From positions 1 to 37,880 of the forward strand of contig CAUJFC010000175.1 in the NCBI GenBank assembly GCA_963169755.1: a DNA stretch of 37,880 bases, given 5' to 3'. Positions 1 to 8,140 of the stretch are shown piece after piece (within the stretch, counting starts at the first letter, position 1; each line of letters starts with the position of its first letter). The DNA comes from Actinomycetota bacterium (GTDB lineage Bacteria; Actinomycetota; Acidimicrobiia; Acidimicrobiales; Iamiaceae). Made by a program: the position numbers and the translations under genes. The notes beneath the pieces were generated by a model that made no database searches, was not told where the DNA came from, and saw only the letters and a program-made list of their open reading frames with translations.

Positions 1-786
1 GAGCTTGGCCAGGGCCTGGACCACCTGGGGGTTGCCCACCAGGAACGCCACCCGCCAGCCCGCCATGGAGAACGACTTGGTCATCGAGTACAGCTCGACC
101 GCGCACTCCTTGGCCCCCTCGGCCTGAAGGATGCTGGGCGGCTCGTAGCCGTCGAAGCCCAACTCGGCATACGCGTTGTCGTGGACCACGACCACGTCCT
201 TCTCCCGGGCGAAGTCGACCACCTGCTGGAAGAAGTCCAGATCGACACAGGCGGTGGTGGGGTTGTGGGGAAACGACAGCACGATCACCCGGGGTTTGGG
301 CCATGAGTAGGCCCAGGCCTCCTGGATCTTCTCAAAGAAGTCGGTTCCGGTACCCATGGGGATCTCGCGCACGTCGGCGCCGGCGAACAGCGGGCCCCAG
401 ATGTGGATGGGATAGGAGGGAGAGGGCACCAGGGCGGCATCTCCCGGTTGGAGCAGCACCCACATGAGGTGGCTGAAGCCCTCCTTGGCTCCGATGGTCG
501 AAATCACCTCACGCTCGGGATCCAACGCCACCCCGAATCGACGCATGTACAGGTCGGCCACCGCCTCACGCAGCTTGGGGATGCCCCGGCTCGACGAGTA
601 CCGGTGGTTACGGGTGTTGTGGGCGGCTTCCGCCAGCTTCTCGACCGCCACCGCCGGTGAGGCCAGATCGGGATTGCCGAACCCCAAGTCGACCACGTCG
701 AGACCCTCGCGCCGAGCCTCGATCTTGAGTCCGTCGATGATGGTGAACACGTAGGGCGGCAAGCCGGTGATGCGACGGAACTCCAT
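1..786 (-). CDS. alaC: PLP-dependent class I aminotransferase, AlaC-like (C-terminus off the left edge)
   Basis: The 262 visible codons form the N-terminal two thirds of a fold-type I aminotransferase; the family is usually about 400 residues, so the rest lies left of the window. The protein opens with MEFRRITGLPPYVF, followed by the motifs LGFGNPD, YSSSRGIPKLR, SYPIHIWGP and HNPTT. The cofactor segment SMTKSFSMAGW places the Schiff-base lysine at about K237. From memory this tracks E. coli AlaC (glutamate-pyruvate aminotransferase) closely along its length. LL-diaminopimelate or another alanine/aspartate aminotransferase is the alternative, since substrate cannot be read from these motifs. 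The ATG at 786-784 is preceded by TAGGTT and exactly 6 bases, so the mRNA is probably leaderless. It diverges from ppa. Confidence 0.85.
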   Translation of the reverse strand, partial: MEFRRITGLPPYVFTIIDGLKIEARREGLDVVDLGFGNPDLASPAVAVEKLAEAAHNTRNHRYSSSRGIPKLREAVADLYMRRFGVALDPEREVISTIGAKEGFSHLMWVLLQPGDAALVPSPSYPIHIWGPLFAGADVREIPMGTGTDFFEKIQEAWAYSWPKPRVIVLSFPHNPTTACVDLDFFQQVVDFAREKDVVVVHDNAYAELGFDGYEPPSILQAEGAKECAVELYSMTKSFSMAGWRVAFLVGNPQVVQALAKL

Positions 787-792
787 CGACGC

Positions 793-802
793 AACCTAGC
801 CT
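793..802. promoter_or_regulatory. overlapping divergent -10 elements for alaC and ppa
   Basis: The sequence AACCTAGCCT holds a leftward TAGGTT (798-793) and a rightward TAGCCT (797-802) that share the central TA. The leftward element lies 6 bases from the alaC ATG, which predicts a leaderless transcript. The rightward one would start ppa RNA near 809, about 19 bases before its ATG. No convincing -35 hexamer is visible on either side. Confidence 0.4.
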
Positions 803-827
803 CGGCGGGGTCTGTCACCATGGTGAG

Positions 828-1334
828 ATGACCGACAGCTCGCCCTTCATCCCGGTGGTGGTGGAGATCCCCCGGGGCAGCCGCAACAAGTACGAGATCG
901 ACCACGAGACCGGTGAGATATGGCTGGACCGTCGCCTGTTCTCGGCCACCGTCTATCCCGCTGACTACGGCTACGTGGATCACACCCTGGGCGAAGACGG
1001 CGACCCGCTCGACGCGCTGGTGATCATGGAGGAGCCAACCTTCCCGGGTTGTCGGGTGCGGGCCCGCCCGGTGGGTGTGTTCTGGATGGAGGACGACGCC
1101 GGACCGGACGCCAAGATCATCTGCGTCCCCTACGGCGACGTGCGCTGGGACCACGTGCAAGACATCGACCAACTCCCCGATCACCTGACCGACGAGATCG
1201 AGCACTTCTTCGACGTCTACAAACAGCTCGAGCCCGGCAAGTTCGCCAACACCAAGGGCTTCGAAGGCCGCGAGAAGGCCGAGGCCGAGATCGCCCAGAG
1301 CCAGCAACGGGCTATCGGCACCAGCTTCGAATAG
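828..1334 (+). CDS. ppa: inorganic pyrophosphatase, family I
   Basis: This cytoplasmic enzyme hydrolyses pyrophosphate to two phosphates and so drives biosynthetic reactions. The 168-residue protein has the usual bacterial family I length. It carries EIPRGSRNKYEID (13-25), with the conserved substrate-binding Glu, Arg and Lys, and the family signature DGDPLDALV (57-65), with the metal-binding aspartates. DYGYV lies at 46-50, and DDAGPDAKI and KQLEPGK are further typical segments. The upstream ATG at 820 is out of frame and stops at once, so 828 is the natural start; no strong Shine-Dalgarno sequence is present. Its 3' end faces the ROK kinase gene across 29 bp. Confidence 0.97.
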   Translation: MTDSSPFIPVVVEIPRGSRNKYEIDHETGEIWLDRRLFSATVYPADYGYVDHTLGEDGDPLDALVIMEEPTFPGCRVRARPVGVFWMEDDAGPDAKIICVPYGDVRWDHVQDIDQLPDHLTDEIEHFFDVYKQLEPGKFANTKGFEGREKAEAEIAQSQQRAIGTSFE

Positions 1335-1363
1335 CCGGGACCTGTGCCGTCGGACGGTCCGGG

Positions 1364-2344
1364 TCAGTCCAGCCGTGCGGCGGCCAGCAGGGCAGCCCCC
1401 CAGGCACCGGCACGTTCACCCAACGAAGCGGCCACGATCGGCACCCGCTCACGGTGCGCGGCCCCCATCAGCAGATCGGCCTGAGCCCGCCGGACCGGCT
1501 CCAGCAGCAGGTCGCCCAGTTCGGACAGGCCGCCACCGATCACCACGATCTGGGGGTCGAGCACGTGGATGAGGTTGGTGACGCCCACCGCCACCCACCA
1601 GGCGAACCGTTCGAGCACAGCCTGCGCCTCACCGTCACCAGCAGCGGCGGCGTCGCTCACATGTTCACCCCGTACCGCGTCGGAGTCTCCGCCGGCGGCG
1701 GCCAGAATGGCGGCACCCCGCCCCTCGGCCACCGCCTCCCGGCCCATCCGACCCAGGGCCGAGCCCGAGGCGAACTGCTCCCAGCAGCCGATCCGACCGC
1801 ACGCGCAACGGGGCCCGTCTGGGTCGACCGTCATGTGCCCCGGTTCGCCGGCGAATCCGTGAGCACCCCGCAGCACAACTCCACCGCTGGTCACGCCGGC
1901 CCCGATACCGGTTCCCAGGGTCACCGTCACCGAGTCTCGCGATCCCCGGGCCGATCCCCTCTGATGCTCGGCCCATCCGGCACAGGTGGCGTCGTTGTCG
2001 ACTACCACCGTCAACCCCAGCTCATCGGTCAATGAGGGACCAACGGCCACGTCGGTGAGGCCGGGAAGGTTGGGTCCGTAGCGCAATACCCCGCCGCGGT
2101 CGACCAGACCGGCCACTCCCACGCCCACCGCCTCCACTCGTCCCGTCGGATGAGCCCGCTCGGCCGCCGCGACCGCCTCTCGGGCGGCGGCGGCCAGAGC
2201 CACGATCAGGTCCCCGCCGGGCCGGGGGGACTTGGTGACCAGCAGCGGCTCATCGGCGTCGGGGGCAGTCACCACCGTGAGCAGCTTGGTGCCTCCCAGA
2301 TCGAGACCACACACCAGACGATCGGGGAGGACCGAGACGGTCAA
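1364..2344 (-). CDS. glkA: ROK-family glucokinase (GlkA-like)
   Basis: The ROK kinase family phosphorylates glucose with ATP; a ROK repressor is excluded because there is no N-terminal helix-turn-helix. The phosphate-binding loop is GLDLGGTK near the N-terminus. The catalytic aspartate is in VVVDNDAT, the second ATP-site segment is TLGTGIGAGV, and the zinc-binding ROK signature CACGRIGCWEQ is complete. The start chosen is the TTG at 2344, whose TTGA overlaps the upstream stop codon by 4 bp, as elsewhere in this operon. A TTG at 2386 would add 14 unlikely residues. The product is 326 residues, normal for the family. It is last in the block that includes the ArsA and SMC-like genes. In Streptomyces, glkA sits in a comparable neighbourhood (from memory). 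Another hexose is possible as substrate. Confidence 0.82.
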   Translation of the reverse strand: MTVSVLPDRLVCGLDLGGTKLLTVVTAPDADEPLLVTKSPRPGGDLIVALAAAAREAVAAAERAHPTGRVEAVGVGVAGLVDRGGVLRYGPNLPGLTDVAVGPSLTDELGLTVVVDNDATCAGWAEHQRGSARGSRDSVTVTLGTGIGAGVTSGGVVLRGAHGFAGEPGHMTVDPDGPRCACGRIGCWEQFASGSALGRMGREAVAEGRGAAILAAAGGDSDAVRGEHVSDAAAAGDGEAQAVLERFAWWVAVGVTNLIHVLDPQIVVIGGGLSELGDLLLEPVRRAQADLLMGAAHRERVPIVAASLGERAGAWGAALLAAARLD

Positions 2345-4338
2345 CCGACCACTCGTGCGGTCTCGGGGCCCAGCGCGTGAGCCCAAGTGGCAATCTCGGG
2401 GCGATCGCTGACCACAACCAACTGGACCAGGTCGCTGAAGCGCATCAATCGGTTGAGTACCTCGACCACTGCATCAGCCGTCAGATCATCGAAGGGGTCG
2501 TCGAGTACCACCGGAAGATGACCGGCCGGACCCTCGGCGCGGGTCGTCGCCATGACCACCAACATCCTCCAGATCACCTCATCGACACTCAGATCGGCTA
2601 GCGATGTTGCAGTCGGGGCGACTGCCGACCCACCGGCGAGCTCGACGGGAAGCTGATGATCGAGGTGGGCCAGAGGTTGAAGGAGGGGCAAGGGCTCTGG
2701 CTGTGACCGGTGGGCGGGTTCATCGGCCCGGTCGGGGTCCGCCTCCACCTCCGTTGAGGCGGGCAGCTCTCGATCCTCGGAGACTTCGGGACCGGCCTCC
2801 ACCGGGGTGTCAGGTTCGGGGTCAGGTTCGGGGTCCGGTTCGGGCGACGGCTCAGCGAGGTCGAGCAGGCTGCGAGGGGGCTCGGCCATGTCGGGCAACG
2901 GATCCAGCTCGGGTATGACCGGGTCGTCAGAGGTTCGAGCCTCGTCCAAGGCGTCGATGTGAACATCGAGGGCGGCGATCGCGATCTCGAGCTCGTTGCG
3001 CCGTTGAGCGTTGTGGGCCACGAGGTCCATGAAGTGACGGGCTCGCCCGAGTAGCTCGTCGGCATCGGCAGCCGCGGTCACCGATGCCGGCAGTTCGGCC
3101 CCGGCAGCGCGCAGCGCACCGATCAGCCGACTCACCTCCCGGGACCGGTCGGCCTTGACCCGCAGTGCCCTCAGTTCTTCCTCCACCTGGTCACCCACCG
3201 GCTGGTGGCCCAACAGTTCAGCCACCTCAGCGCTCAAGGCATCGAGACGTACCGCCAGGTCGGCCCGACGGCGACGGCGAGCCACCGCCCCGGGGATGGC
3301 GTCCAGATCGGCCGTGCAGTGTTCGACCTCCTGCTTGGCCTCCTCCAACACCCGGCGATCCTTCTTACGGTCGGGATCGACGGCCCGCTTGGAGGCGCTC
3401 ATCAGATAGTCGACCCACGAGTCGTATCCGTGACGGTTGAGGAGCCTGGTCTCCTCGGCCTCGGCCTCGGCCACCGCCTTGCGGGCCCGGGCGGATCCGA
3501 ACCGGCGATCGGCCCGGTCGGTGGCCTCGAGGTAGGCGTTGTGGGCAGCTTCGATCTTGGCCGCCACTTCATCGGTCAGTTGCGGTTGGCGCAGAACGGC
3601 CTCGGCCTCGGCCACTGCCGCCTCGGCCCGGGCCAGTTCTGCCATGGCCGCCCGCTCGTCGGCGGTGGTACCCAGCTCGATGGCCTGGAGTTCACGCTGG
3701 AGGTCACGCCAGCGATCCGCTGCCTCGGCGGCCCCGGCCATCGGGGCTCCCACCGGAGCCTGCTCCAACTCCTCCACTGCCGCGGTCAGGTCATCCACCG
3801 GCGGTTGGGGGATCCCGTCGGCCACTTGCCGGAGTTCGTTGCGCCGGCGTCGAAGGGCGTCGGACCGGCTATCGATCGCCGCCAGGACCCTCATCGTCTC
3901 TGGATCGGGTTCGCTCACCTCGGGCTCCACTGGGTCTGGCATCATCGGCTCGGCTACCACCAGAGCACCGGCCGAAAGGGCGTCCTGCGCCGCAACCCGA
4001 GCCCCAGGCTCGTTGAGATCCTCACCAACGTCGATGGTCTCGCGCGCCTCGTCTAGATGGGGCTGATCAGCGGCCAACAGATCGGCAGAGCTGATCACCG
4101 CCCGGCGAGCGACAACCAGTCCGAGGATCGACAGCGCCGTGTCTGTCAGTCCGAAACGGATTCCGGATGCCTCGAGTTCACCTGAGGCATCACTCGCCCG
4201 ACCCACCGCCAGGTTGCCCACCGTGTCGATCAGCCATTGACGGGCTGGATCGTGCATGCCTCGCACCACCGTCAAACGGGGATGCAGCAGCAGGTCCACG
4301 TCCGCGCTGCGACCACCGTGAATGTGCAACACCTTCAT
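2341..4338 (-). CDS. SMC/Rad50-like coiled-coil protein with degenerate P-loop
   Basis: This 665-residue protein has the layout of an SMC/RecN-type ABC ATPase, and I do not recognise a named family. The N-terminal lobe begins MKVLHIHGG and continues into LTVVRGMHDPARQW (about 22-35), where a Walker A loop should be. The glycine-rich GKS/T loop is gone. A long Ala/Glu/Arg-rich coiled coil fills roughly 160-500, with no CxxC zinc hook. An acidic Pro/Glu/Asp linker follows (about 500-585). The C-terminal lobe keeps a Walker B-like VVLDDPFDDL (about 610-619) and a LVVVSDRPEI strand like the H-loop region. The ABC signature is also weak (LSVDE). ATP binding is therefore doubtful. The ATG has GAGG about 8 bases upstream and starts 9 bases after the previous stop. 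Confidence 0.72.
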   Translation of the reverse strand: MKVLHIHGGRSADVDLLLHPRLTVVRGMHDPARQWLIDTVGNLAVGRASDASGELEASGIRFGLTDTALSILGLVVARRAVISSADLLAADQPHLDEARETIDVGEDLNEPGARVAAQDALSAGALVVAEPMMPDPVEPEVSEPDPETMRVLAAIDSRSDALRRRRNELRQVADGIPQPPVDDLTAAVEELEQAPVGAPMAGAAEAADRWRDLQRELQAIELGTTADERAAMAELARAEAAVAEAEAVLRQPQLTDEVAAKIEAAHNAYLEATDRADRRFGSARARKAVAEAEAEETRLLNRHGYDSWVDYLMSASKRAVDPDRKKDRRVLEEAKQEVEHCTADLDAIPGAVARRRRRADLAVRLDALSAEVAELLGHQPVGDQVEEELRALRVKADRSREVSRLIGALRAAGAELPASVTAAADADELLGRARHFMDLVAHNAQRRNELEIAIAALDVHIDALDEARTSDDPVIPELDPLPDMAEPPRSLLDLAEPSPEPDPEPDPEPDTPVEAGPEVSEDRELPASTEVEADPDRADEPAHRSQPEPLPLLQPLAHLDHQLPVELAGGSAVAPTATSLADLSVDEVIWRMLVVMATTRAEGPAGHLPVVLDDPFDDLTADAVVEVLNRLMRFSDLVQLVVVSDRPEIATWAHALGPETARVVG
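2809..2844 (-). repeat. 12-bp tandem repeat encoding (PEPD)n
   Basis: Three consecutive 12-base units, two of GTCAGGTTCGGG and one of GTCCGGTTCGGG on the plus strand, encode a PEPD repeat in the acidic linker of the SMC-like protein. The array lies inside coding sequence and stays in frame. Confidence 0.8.
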
Positions 4339-4347
4339 GGCCCAACC

Positions 4348-4821
4348 TCACGAAATCGGGATCCGCTGAACCGGCGGATCGTCATCGGGACCGTCGCGGT
4401 CGTCTCCACGCTCTCGATCCGAATCCCGACCCCGGGCGGGATTCCCGGCGGTACGAGCGGCCCGGCCGGCCAACTCGCCCAGGTCGGCCAGCACCCCGGT
4501 GATGCGCACCAGGGCATCTGGGTGTTCAACCAGGTCCTCGGCGGCATCGAGCAGTGATCGTGATGCCGCGATCACCTCGCGGGCGGCTCGCTGAAGGTGC
4601 TCCACTCCGGCCGCCACCCGTGGATCATCGAGGCCCGACATGGTCGCACGGGGCGAGGCGGGCTGTTGTGACCAGCCCTGGTCCCAGTCATCGTCCCATT
4701 CATCGTCCCAGTCGTCACCCCAGTCCTCGGCCCAGCTGTCATCACCGGTGCCGGACCCGGTCTCACCGGGCGCGACCCCTCGGCTCTCGCGATCGTCTGG
4801 ACGGTGATCGCCGTCAGTCAT
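4348..4821 (-). CDS. hypothetical protein with Asp/Trp repeat
   Basis: This 157-residue, very acidic protein is not one I recognise. Residues about 28-52 contain a run of short WxxD/WDD units (DDWDDEWDDDWDQGW), which is low-complexity and probably disordered. Residues about 62-125 form a predicted amphipathic helical region (VAAGVEHLQRAAREVIAASR, then LADLGELAGRAAR). The tail is charged and ends PPVQRIPIS. It has no signal peptide, cysteine cluster or membrane segment. The ATG overlaps the ArsA-like stop by 4 bp (ATGA), and the SMC-like gene starts 9 bases after its end. It is therefore cotranscribed and probably works with one of those two ATPase-like neighbours; this is inference from position only. 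Confidence 0.7.
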   Translation of the reverse strand: MTDGDHRPDDRESRGVAPGETGSGTGDDSWAEDWGDDWDDEWDDDWDQGWSQQPASPRATMSGLDDPRVAAGVEHLQRAAREVIAASRSLLDAAEDLVEHPDALVRITGVLADLGELAGRAARTAGNPARGRDSDRERGDDRDGPDDDPPVQRIPIS

Positions 4822-6050
4822 CGCCGGGCCTCCCGGGCACTGGAACCGTCTGAACTGGCCGACCCAGTGGGTGCCGTTTCACCCGCCGGGCCTGCGAATG
4901 TCACTCGCAGGCGGCCGTCGCGCAGGCTGGCTGCCCCCACCGGGCGACGCCGAAGCGAGTCGGGCAGGAGCATGGCCCGCCGGTAGCCGCCCACCCGGAT
5001 GAGCAGCTCGTCGTCTCGGCGGCCCAGCTCCAGTTCGTCGCGCTCCGCGAAGGGCAACTCCAGCACCAACTCGAATCCGGTGCCCTTCCTGACCACTTCC
5101 ACCGGTTCTCCCCGGTGCAGCACCGCCGCCGGGTCGGTGTCGCCGTACAGGCCGGCGCCGAAGTCCCGCAGGGCCTCCACCCCCACCAGCTCGGTGGGGG
5201 CCAGCTCGGCCCGCAGCACCGGCAGCGGTGTGAACCCGTCCTCGATGGCCGCCAGATGCTCGGCGTGGCGGGCCTTCCATTCCCGGAACCACGGGTCTTC
5301 CACCGCGTCGGGCAGAAGGCGGTTGGCCACCACAGCATCCACTCGGTAGCCGAACAGCGACAGGTAGGTGTGAGTGCGACGGGCTTCTGCCACCACCAGC
5401 TTCTCGGGGTTCACCACCAGTCGGACGCTGGTGCGGTCGGTGTCACACAGCAGCTCTCGGACCCCGTCGAGCCGGTCGTAGAACCGTGACGCCGAGCCGA
5501 ACACCTCGTCGCCCGGGGTGGGCAGACCCGCCACTCGGCCAAGGATGGGCGACACCACCTTGTTGATCCGACGGCTCATCGGGAACACCCGGTCCATGTA
5601 CCAGCGCAGGACCTCGGGCAGCGACAGCAGCCGCAGGGTCTCGGCGGTGGGGGCGCAGTCCACCACCACCACGTCCCACTCGCCGCTGTCGGCGTAGGTC
5701 TTGATATCGCTGAGGCTGAAGATCTCGTCGAGTCCGGGGATCACCGAGAGCTCTTCGGCCTCGATGGCCGCCACGCCGGCCCACTCGAACACCTCGAGCA
5801 GCCACGCCTGGATCTCGACCCAGGCGTCCTCCATCCGGGCCTGAGTGTCGAGTTGCTGGCCGAACAGCCCGGGTACCACCTCGACGGGATGGTCGCCGAG
5901 GTCCACGTCGAAGGCGTCAGCCAGCGAGTGAGCGGGGTCGGTGCTCAACACGATGGTCCGAAGTCCGGCATCGGCGCAGCGCAGGGCGGTGGCAGCCGCG
6001 GTCGTGGTCTTACCCACCCCTCCTTTGCCGGTGAACAGCAGGACCCTCAC
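4818..6050 (-). CDS. ArsA/GET3-family ATPase with C-terminal Hsp20-like domain
   Basis: This is a 410-residue ATPase of the SIMIBI class. The deviant Walker A GKGGVGKT is at 8-15. It is followed by STDPAHSLADAFD (switch I) and VVVDCAPTAETLRLL (switch II). VVNPEKLVVAEARRT is typical of ArsA-like proteins. The last 90 or so residues (GTGFELVLELPFAERDEL, LLIRVGGYRR) fit the small ArsA_HSP20 beta-sandwich found in bacterial homologues. The arsenite-binding cysteines and the GET3 CxxC zinc motif are absent, so arsenite pumping or tail-anchor targeting should not be assumed. The start is GTG at 6050, overlapping the SRPBCC stop by GTGA. The neighbouring SRPBCC gene is a frequent companion in actinobacteria (compare Rv2184c/Rv2185c, from memory). 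Role unknown; cytosolic chaperone-like work is plausible. Confidence 0.88.
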   Translation of the reverse strand: MRVLLFTGKGGVGKTTTAAATALRCADAGLRTIVLSTDPAHSLADAFDVDLGDHPVEVVPGLFGQQLDTQARMEDAWVEIQAWLLEVFEWAGVAAIEAEELSVIPGLDEIFSLSDIKTYADSGEWDVVVVDCAPTAETLRLLSLPEVLRWYMDRVFPMSRRINKVVSPILGRVAGLPTPGDEVFGSASRFYDRLDGVRELLCDTDRTSVRLVVNPEKLVVAEARRTHTYLSLFGYRVDAVVANRLLPDAVEDPWFREWKARHAEHLAAIEDGFTPLPVLRAELAPTELVGVEALRDFGAGLYGDTDPAAVLHRGEPVEVVRKGTGFELVLELPFAERDELELGRRDDELLIRVGGYRRAMLLPDSLRRRPVGAASLRDGRLRVTFAGPAGETAPTGSASSDGSSAREARR

Positions 6051-6493
6051 TGGGCCAGTGTCTCCACCCGGGCCTTGAGCTCGCGCAGGGCGGTGTGCAT
6101 GATCCGCCCCTGGGTCCGGCGCTTGATGAACCCGGGGATCGGCACGATCAGGTCGGCTTCGAGTTGGTAGGTGACTTCGGTGGTTCCAGGCTCGTCACCG
6201 TCGAGCAACTCGTAGTAGCCGTCCAACTTGCGGGTGATGTCACCTTCGGTGAGCGTCCAGGCCACCACAGCCGGATCGCTGTGGTCGTATCCCAGGGTGT
6301 AGCTGGTGGACTTGCCGAACCCGGCGGCCCGGAAGCGGACTGAGGTGGCCCGACCCTCGTCATCGGTGGCCAGTACCTCCACCTCCTTCAGGTCCGGCGC
6401 CCACTCCGGGTACCGGCCGAAGTCCAGCAGGACCGCCCGCACCGCCTCGGGCGACGCGGCGATGGTGGTGTGCTCGATGACGCGGTCAGCCAT
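6047..6493 (-). CDS. SRPBCC (START-like) family protein
   Basis: This 148-residue protein has a helix-grip fold predicted for binding a hydrophobic ligand. It starts MADRVIEHTTIAASPEAV, has FGRYPEWAPDLKEVEV typical of polyketide-cyclase/START-like proteins, and ends with a long C-terminal helix (IMHTALRELKARVETLAQ). A much longer in-frame extension to 6712 reads as low-quality sequence that overlaps the next gene, so the ATG at 6493 is preferred. No enzyme function can be assigned from the sequence. It is coupled to the ArsA-like gene by a 4-bp overlap. The mycobacterial counterpart would be Rv2185c (TB16.3), from memory. Confidence 0.85.
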   Translation of the reverse strand: MADRVIEHTTIAASPEAVRAVLLDFGRYPEWAPDLKEVEVLATDDEGRATSVRFRAAGFGKSTSYTLGYDHSDPAVVAWTLTEGDITRKLDGYYELLDGDEPGTTEVTYQLEADLIVPIPGFIKRRTQGRIMHTALRELKARVETLAQ

Positions 6494-6561
6494 GGCGCCA
6501 TTCTGCCCCACCCGAGCCCTCGATGATCCCGCCGCAGCCTTGTCGCCCCGCCGGTGAGCGG

Positions 6562-6981
6562 TCAGCCGGACCGGGGGCGACGGGTCTGAAACTTTCCGTG
6601 GCGACTCGACCACAGCGTCAAGACACCGATGCCCCAAACCGGGGCCATCACCGCGAAGGGAGGACTGGTGATGAACACGCTCACCGTGGCCACCGCGATC
6701 TGAGCGAACCACAGTCCCAGCAGCCGCCGACGCACCTCGGGCGGCGCTGACCCGGTCAGGTAGAACAGGCCGGCCAGATCGATCTCTTCGGTGCGGCTGC
6801 GGCCCACCGCCCGAGCGAAGCCGGCGGTGAACGCCACACAGCCGCCGACGAACAGGGCCGCGCTCACTCCGAGATGAACAGCCTGGACCACCGGATTGGA
6901 GAGGACTCCGGCCGCCACCACCGCCAGAGCCAGAACGCCGGTGGCCACCCGGTTGGCCATCTCCAGTCGCGAACCGCTCAC
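6562..6981 (-). CDS. small four-helix membrane protein
   Basis: This 139-residue protein has four likely membrane segments: about 11-31 (VLALAVVAAGVLSNPVV), 34-56, 88-105 and 110-126. A cytoplasmic charged loop (RAVGRSRTEEIDL) and a basic C-terminus (SSRHGKFQTRRPRSG) lie outside them. I do not recognise the family. The GTG at 6981 has GCGGGG about 8 bases upstream and lies 13 bases after the pimB'-like stop, so the two are probably cotranscribed. The ATG at codon 8 is an alternative start. A role in envelope or lipid biology beside the mannosyltransferase is only a guess from position. Confidence 0.72.
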   Translation of the reverse strand: MSGSRLEMANRVATGVLALAVVAAGVLSNPVVQAVHLGVSAALFVGGCVAFTAGFARAVGRSRTEEIDLAGLFYLTGSAPPEVRRRLLGLWFAQIAVATVSVFITSPPFAVMAPVWGIGVLTLWSSRHGKFQTRRPRSG

Positions 6982-6994
6982 CGATTGACCCCGC

Positions 6995-8140
6995 TCACCG
7001 GTTGACCCCGGACGCCGGTGGCACCCAGTCGTGCAGCCCGCGGTTCAGCCGGGCCGCCAGCACGTCGTAGGAGAACTCGCTCACCGCCCGGTCGCGGGCG
7101 GCCCGACCCATGGTCTGTCGCCGGTCGGGTTGGTCCAGCAGCGAAGCCAGAGCCCGGGCCAGGGCTCGAGGTGAGCGGGGATCGTCCATCACCAGTCCAG
7201 TGACCCCATGAGCCACCGCCTCGGCCGCTCCCCCGCTGCGGCCTGCTATCTGGGGCACACCAGCGGCCGCGGCCTCCAAGAACACGATCCCGAACCCTTC
7301 TTGTTCGAGCCCCATCCAGCGGTTCCGGCAGTTCATGACGAACAGGTCGGCGCTGGCGTACAGACCGGGAAGGTCGGCGTCATCGACCCGCCCGATCAGG
7401 CGGGCGGGAGAATCCACAGACCGGATCAGCCGTTCGAGACGGGCCCGGTCGCGGCCTGATCCGCCGATCAGCACCTCCAGTCGGGGGTGACTGGAGGTCA
7501 ACGAGGCGGCGGCCCGGATCAGGGTGTCCATTCCCTTGCGGGGTACCAGCCGGCTGACCGACACCACCAGGTCGGCATCGGCAGCCACGCCGAAGCGAGA
7601 TCTGATCTGTTGCTGTTGGTCGGGCGCGATCGGAACGAACCGGTCGGTGTCGACCCCTGGGGGAACCGACAGCACCGGCAGGGCTCGCCCCGCAGCCCGC
7701 TCTCCTTCTGCGGCCGGATAGCCACCGGCGGCCACCACCAGTGACGCGCCGTTGAGCACCCGGGCCAGCGCCCGGCGAGCACCGGGCACCCGGCCCGGTA
7801 CCGTGACCTCGGCTCCGTGGAGGATGACCCCGTAGGGACGGGCCAGCTCGGGAGCCAGGTACCCGAGGGGAAGGGCCGGGTCCACGATCACCAGATCGGC
7901 ACCGATCTCGTCGGCCAGCGCGTCGATACGGGCCCGCAGGCCCCGGGTCGGTAGCAGCACCTTCTGCGGGGTCCGTTCGATGCGGATCCCGGCCTCGCGG
8001 TCGAAGGCGGTGGCTTCGGGGTGCGGGGTGGTGAGAACCGTCACCTCGTCGGTGGGCAGACGACGCCACAGCTCCCACAGGTACGACTGGATTCCTCCGA
8101 CCTTGGGCGGGAAGTCGTTGGTGACCAGCAGATGCCTCAC
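6995..8140 (-). CDS. pimB: GT4 glycosyltransferase, PimB'-like mannosyltransferase
   Basis: This 381-residue retaining GT-B glycosyltransferase starts MRHLLVTNDFPPKVGGIQSY, almost the same opening as mycobacterial PimB'. It keeps PPGVDTDRF, SRLVPRKGMDTL and the nucleotide-sugar Glu motif EGFGIVFLEAAAAGVP. In mycobacteria PimB' adds the second mannose to phosphatidylinositol mannoside at the membrane face, using GDP-mannose. That exact acceptor is inferred here, because related GT4 enzymes use other lipids. The GTG at 8140 overlaps the queG stop by GTGA, and the upstream extension is ignored because it lies inside queG. No membrane segment is obvious; such enzymes bind membranes peripherally. 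Confidence 0.82.
   Translation of the reverse strand: MRHLLVTNDFPPKVGGIQSYLWELWRRLPTDEVTVLTTPHPEATAFDREAGIRIERTPQKVLLPTRGLRARIDALADEIGADLVIVDPALPLGYLAPELARPYGVILHGAEVTVPGRVPGARRALARVLNGASLVVAAGGYPAAEGERAAGRALPVLSVPPGVDTDRFVPIAPDQQQQIRSRFGVAADADLVVSVSRLVPRKGMDTLIRAAASLTSSHPRLEVLIGGSGRDRARLERLIRSVDSPARLIGRVDDADLPGLYASADLFVMNCRNRWMGLEQEGFGIVFLEAAAAGVPQIAGRSGGAAEAVAHGVTGLVMDDPRSPRALARALASLLDQPDRRQTMGRAARDRAVSEFSYDVLAARLNRGLHDWVPPASGVNR

Noticed and set aside
3205-4056. 283-codon plus-strand reading frame
   Set aside because: It lies antisense in the SMC-like gene, whose predicted coiled coil and conserved C-terminal lobe support it; the antisense frame gives Gly/Pro/Arg/His-rich sequence without domains.
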